Origin: Palsa-1033 sp963735455
GTDB taxonomy: Bacteria; Chloroflexota; Limnocylindria; Limnocylindrales; CSP1-4
NCBI GenBank assembly: GCA_963735455.1
Contig: CAVTKZ010000002.1
Coordinates: 248,001 to 312,000 of the forward strand
Reading direction: 5' to 3'
Length of the DNA: 64,000 bases
Shown here: positions 61,491 to 64,000 of the stretch, piece after piece
Layout: every line of letters starts with the position of its first letter
How positions within the stretch are numbered: position 1 is the stretch's first letter
Program-made: the position numbers and the translations under genes
Notes under the pieces: generated by a model
The model's input: only the letters and a program-made list of their open reading frames with translations
The model's database searches: none
Told to the model about the DNA's origin: nothing

Positions 61491-63995
61491 ATGCAGAACA
61501 CCATTCGGCCCGCCGCGCTGCTGCGCGCCCCGATTCCGCCGAAGCTGCTGGCCGGCGTGCTGGTCGCGGGCTACGGCCTGGTGCGGGTCGCCTCCGGCGT
61601 GCCCGAGCCGCTGGCCATCGGCCTGGCGGCCCTGCCCCTGTTCGTCGCGGCAATCTTCCTCGGGCGCTGGTCGGCCGCCATCGTCGGCCTGGCGATCAGC
61701 CTGATCACGGTCGGTCCGATGCTCGGCTCGAATCCCTGGACGCGACTCGACTCGAGCCTCGTGGCCGAGCTCGCGGTGCTGGTCGTGTCGGCGACCTTCC
61801 TGCGCCTGGCGTTCGGGCGGATCGCGGCCCGGGACGCCTCCCGGGCGGCGCGCGAGGCGCGCCTCAACGACCGAATCGAATCGGTCCTCGGGATCGCCCA
61901 GCGGCTGACCACCAGCCTGGATCGGACCGAGGTCTTCCGGCTGATCGTGAGCGAGATGAACCGGGCGGTGGCCACCGATGCCACCACGATCCGGATCCGG
62001 CGCGGCGAGGCGCTCGAGCTCGTGGCCTGGGCCGGCCTGGCGGATGAGGTCGCTGGGCAGCTCCCGTCCCTGACCACGACCGAGGACTGGTTCCAGGAGA
62101 TCGAGGGGACCCGCCGGCCGTGGTATCGCAACGATGTCGAGGTCGACCGGCGCTCAGATCCCGGCCGCGTCCGCTACGAGCGCTACGACCCGGTCGTCCG
62201 GATCGCGGCCGAGCTCGTCGTGCCCCTCCTCCAGGACGACCGGGTGATCGGGGTGATGAGCGCGGTGTCGTTCCTGCCCCGGACCTGGACTGCCGGCGAC
62301 ATCGAGTTCGCTGAGGCGGTCGCGACCCATGCCTCGATCGCCATCCACAACGCCGACCTGTTCGGCGAGGCCCAGGTCCGGGCCGGACAGCTGGCCGTCC
62401 TGCAGGCCGCATCGGCCCGGATGAGCCGCCAGAACACGATCGAATCGGTCGGCCGGGCGATCGTCGAGGAGATCCGCCAGATCATCGACTACCACAACTG
62501 CCGGGTGTACATGCTCGAGGAGTCGGCCGAGCTCCTGCCGATCGCCTTCGAGGGGATCGTGGGGGCCTACGAGAAGGTCGACTTCGAGCTCCTCCGCACC
62601 CGCCTGGGCGAGGGCTTCACCGGCTGGGTCGGGCTGCACGGCCTGCCCCTCCTGATCAACGACGCCAACAACGATCCGCGGGGAGCCACCATCCCGGGCA
62701 CCGACGAGGTCGACGAGTCGATGCTCGTCGTGCCGATGCGCTACGACGAACGGGTGATCGGGGTGATCACCTTGTCCAAGCTCGGCCTGAACCAGTTCGA
62801 CGAGGACAACCTGCGCCTCCTGTCGATCCTCGCCGACCAGGCCGCGACCGCGGTCGAGTCGGCCCGCCTGCTGACCCACAGCCAGCGCCTGGCCCTCGAG
62901 CTGCGCGGCCTGCTGGACATGAGCAGCGCCCTGTCCGAGAGCCTCGATCCGCGCCAGGTAGCCGACCTGATCGCTCGCCACCTGGCGAGCGCGATGGGCG
63001 TCGAGCGCTGCGGGATCAGCTATTGGGAGCGGACGACCGACCGGCTCCTGACCTGGGGCTACTGGCCGGCCGCCGAGCTCGAGGGCGTCGAGCCCTACTT
63101 CGACCTCAACGACTACCCCGACACGCGGCGGGTGCTGGAGCACCAGGTCACCTCGGTCATCGACACCCACGATCCGCTCGCCGACCGGGCCGAGGTCGCC
63201 CTCCTGGTCCAGTCCGGCGACCGGATGCTGGCGATGCTGCCGCTGGTTGCCAAGGGCACCTCGATCGGCCTGGTCGAGCTGATCTCGCGGAGCCCCAAGA
63301 CGTTCGACGCGACCCGCCTCGAGCTGGCCCGGACGATGGCCAACGAGGCGGCCATGGCCCTCGAGAACGCCCGGCTCTACGAGGATGCTCGCAAGCTGGC
63401 CGACCGGGACCAGCTGACCGGCTTCTTCAACCACCGCTATCTCCACGAGCGGCTGGGCGAGGAAGTGGTCCGCTCGCAGCGCTCGAAGACGCCGCTGGCC
63501 GTCCTGATGATCGACCTCGACGGGTTCAAGCTGGTCAACGACACGTTCGGCCACCTGTTCGGCGACCGGGTCCTGGCCTGGGTCGCCGAGGAGCTCCGGG
63601 CGACCCTGCGCGTCTCCGACATCGCGGCTCGCTACGGCGGCGACGAGTTCGCGATCATCCTGCCCGACACGGATCGCGAAGCGGCCTGGCTGGCTGCCCA
63701 GCGGATCCTGGCCGCGCTCACCGAGCGGGCCTATCAGAGCGCCGACCGGGCCCCGGTCTCGATCGGGTGCTCGATCGGGGTGGCCGCCTTCCCGGTCGAC
63801 GGGCGAACCGCCCAGGACCTGATCGCCCGGGCCGACGCCGCGATGTACCGGGTCAAGAACGCCGGGGGAGCGGCGGCCGAGCTGGCCGGCCTGCGCGGTG
63901 GCCAGCGCCGCTCACGCGCCGGCCGGCCGGGTCGCCCGGCGGGTCGTCAGCTCGTCGCGATCGGCGGCTCGGGCGAGGTCGAGGCCCGCACCTAA
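61491..63995 (+). CDS. Membrane-bound GAF-GAF-GAF diguanylate cyclase
   Basis: An 834-residue protein. Residues about 18-110 hold three or four membrane helices. Three GAF sensor domains follow, at about 130-290, 305-460 and 480-640. The C-terminal GGDEF domain has RYGGDEFAIILPD with all catalytic residues and the inhibitory RxxD site five residues before it (RVSDIAARYGGDEF). It should make c-di-GMP in response to whatever the GAF domains bind. No EAL partner is in the window. Repeats of GGGGGCCCG at about 61450-61470 precede it. Confidence 0.93.
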   Translation: MQNTIRPAALLRAPIPPKLLAGVLVAGYGLVRVASGVPEPLAIGLAALPLFVAAIFLGRWSAAIVGLAISLITVGPMLGSNPWTRLDSSLVAELAVLVVSATFLRLAFGRIAARDASRAAREARLNDRIESVLGIAQRLTTSLDRTEVFRLIVSEMNRAVATDATTIRIRRGEALELVAWAGLADEVAGQLPSLTTTEDWFQEIEGTRRPWYRNDVEVDRRSDPGRVRYERYDPVVRIAAELVVPLLQDDRVIGVMSAVSFLPRTWTAGDIEFAEAVATHASIAIHNADLFGEAQVRAGQLAVLQAASARMSRQNTIESVGRAIVEEIRQIIDYHNCRVYMLEESAELLPIAFEGIVGAYEKVDFELLRTRLGEGFTGWVGLHGLPLLINDANNDPRGATIPGTDEVDESMLVVPMRYDERVIGVITLSKLGLNQFDEDNLRLLSILADQAATAVESARLLTHSQRLALELRGLLDMSSALSESLDPRQVADLIARHLASAMGVERCGISYWERTTDRLLTWGYWPAAELEGVEPYFDLNDYPDTRRVLEHQVTSVIDTHDPLADRAEVALLVQSGDRMLAMLPLVAKGTSIGLVELISRSPKTFDATRLELARTMANEAAMALENARLYEDARKLADRDQLTGFFNHRYLHERLGEEVVRSQRSKTPLAVLMIDLDGFKLVNDTFGHLFGDRVLAWVAEELRATLRVSDIAARYGGDEFAIILPDTDREAAWLAAQRILAALTERAYQSADRAPVSIGCSIGVAAFPVDGRTAQDLIARADAAMYRVKNAGGAAAELAGLRGGQRRSRAGRPGRPAGRQLVAIGGSGEVEART

Positions 63996-64000
63996 GCCCG

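Overview
The window is a very GC-rich, gene-dense bacterial chromosome segment with no rRNA, tRNA, CRISPR array or intact insertion sequence that I can see. Short 4-base gene overlaps (ATGA, GTGA, TTGA) and frequent GTG/TTG starts are the norm. The gene mix fits a Chloroflexota lineage of the Limnocylindria type, or possibly a high-GC actinobacterium-like group. It includes a Kdp system with a KimA-type K+ transporter, a sulfolipid SQD1 enzyme, a B12 ECF transporter with transcobalamin-like proteins, and a type II fatty acid cluster with two BCCP-like genes. The taxonomic call is an inference with low confidence. Nine genes are broken by eleven one-base-type frameshifts. The pattern looks more like uncorrected sequencing error in a draft or metagenome assembly than like biological decay.

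Layout. 1-2.6 kb: three exported-protein genes on the minus strand, then a divergent lipoprotein. 2.6-3.7 kb: a PLP aminotransferase. 3.7-9.0 kb (minus): a cobalamin-riboswitch operon encoding an alpha/alpha-barrel repeat protein, a DUF4430 (transcobalamin C-terminal-like) protein, EcfT, a fused double EcfA ATPase and an EcfS. 9.3-13.9 kb: a GcvT-family protein diverging from two PYROXD2-like FAD oxidoreductases. 13.9-16.2 kb: an AI-2E-family permease and trpS. 16.2-19.6 kb: hom-thrC-thrB. 19.7-21.4 kb: an acetyltransferase and a dienelactone hydrolase. 21.5-33.7 kb (plus): lysC, birA, an ECF sigma factor with a membrane-anchored partner, accD, accA, a biotin-site-less BCCP, accC, fabZ, a phosphoesterase, fabF, accB, fabH and fabG, which together make malonyl-CoA and elongate fatty acids. 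33.8-40 kb: SQD1, an MBL-rhodanese sulfur enzyme, a MOSC protein, an Nramp-type transporter and a detached MgtE-N/CBS regulator.

40.3-46.6 kb is an arsenic module, with possible boundary repeats. It holds a DMT permease, ArsR divergent from ArsM, an LMW-PTP-type arsenate reductase with an N-terminal helical domain, a CoA-disulfide-reductase-like flavoprotein, a MerR-ArsC fusion protein and an aquaglyceroporin. Two copies of the same MerR-type promoter (35/10 spacing of 19 bp) drive the arsenate reductase and the MerR-ArsC gene. Both probably give leaderless transcripts.

46.6-59.9 kb (all minus) is a potassium island. It has two DUF4118 histidine kinase/response regulator pairs, KimA, a receiver-only protein, a 28-residue membrane microprotein, KdpF, KdpA, KdpB, KdpC and a separate KdpD N-terminal half. 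The kdp and kimA promoters share TTGAG direct repeats at 11-bp period and a CCTCTTGGG box at identical spacing, so one OmpR-family regulator probably controls both K+ uptake systems. 60.0-64.0 kb: glutamate decarboxylase and a membrane-bound triple-GAF diguanylate cyclase.
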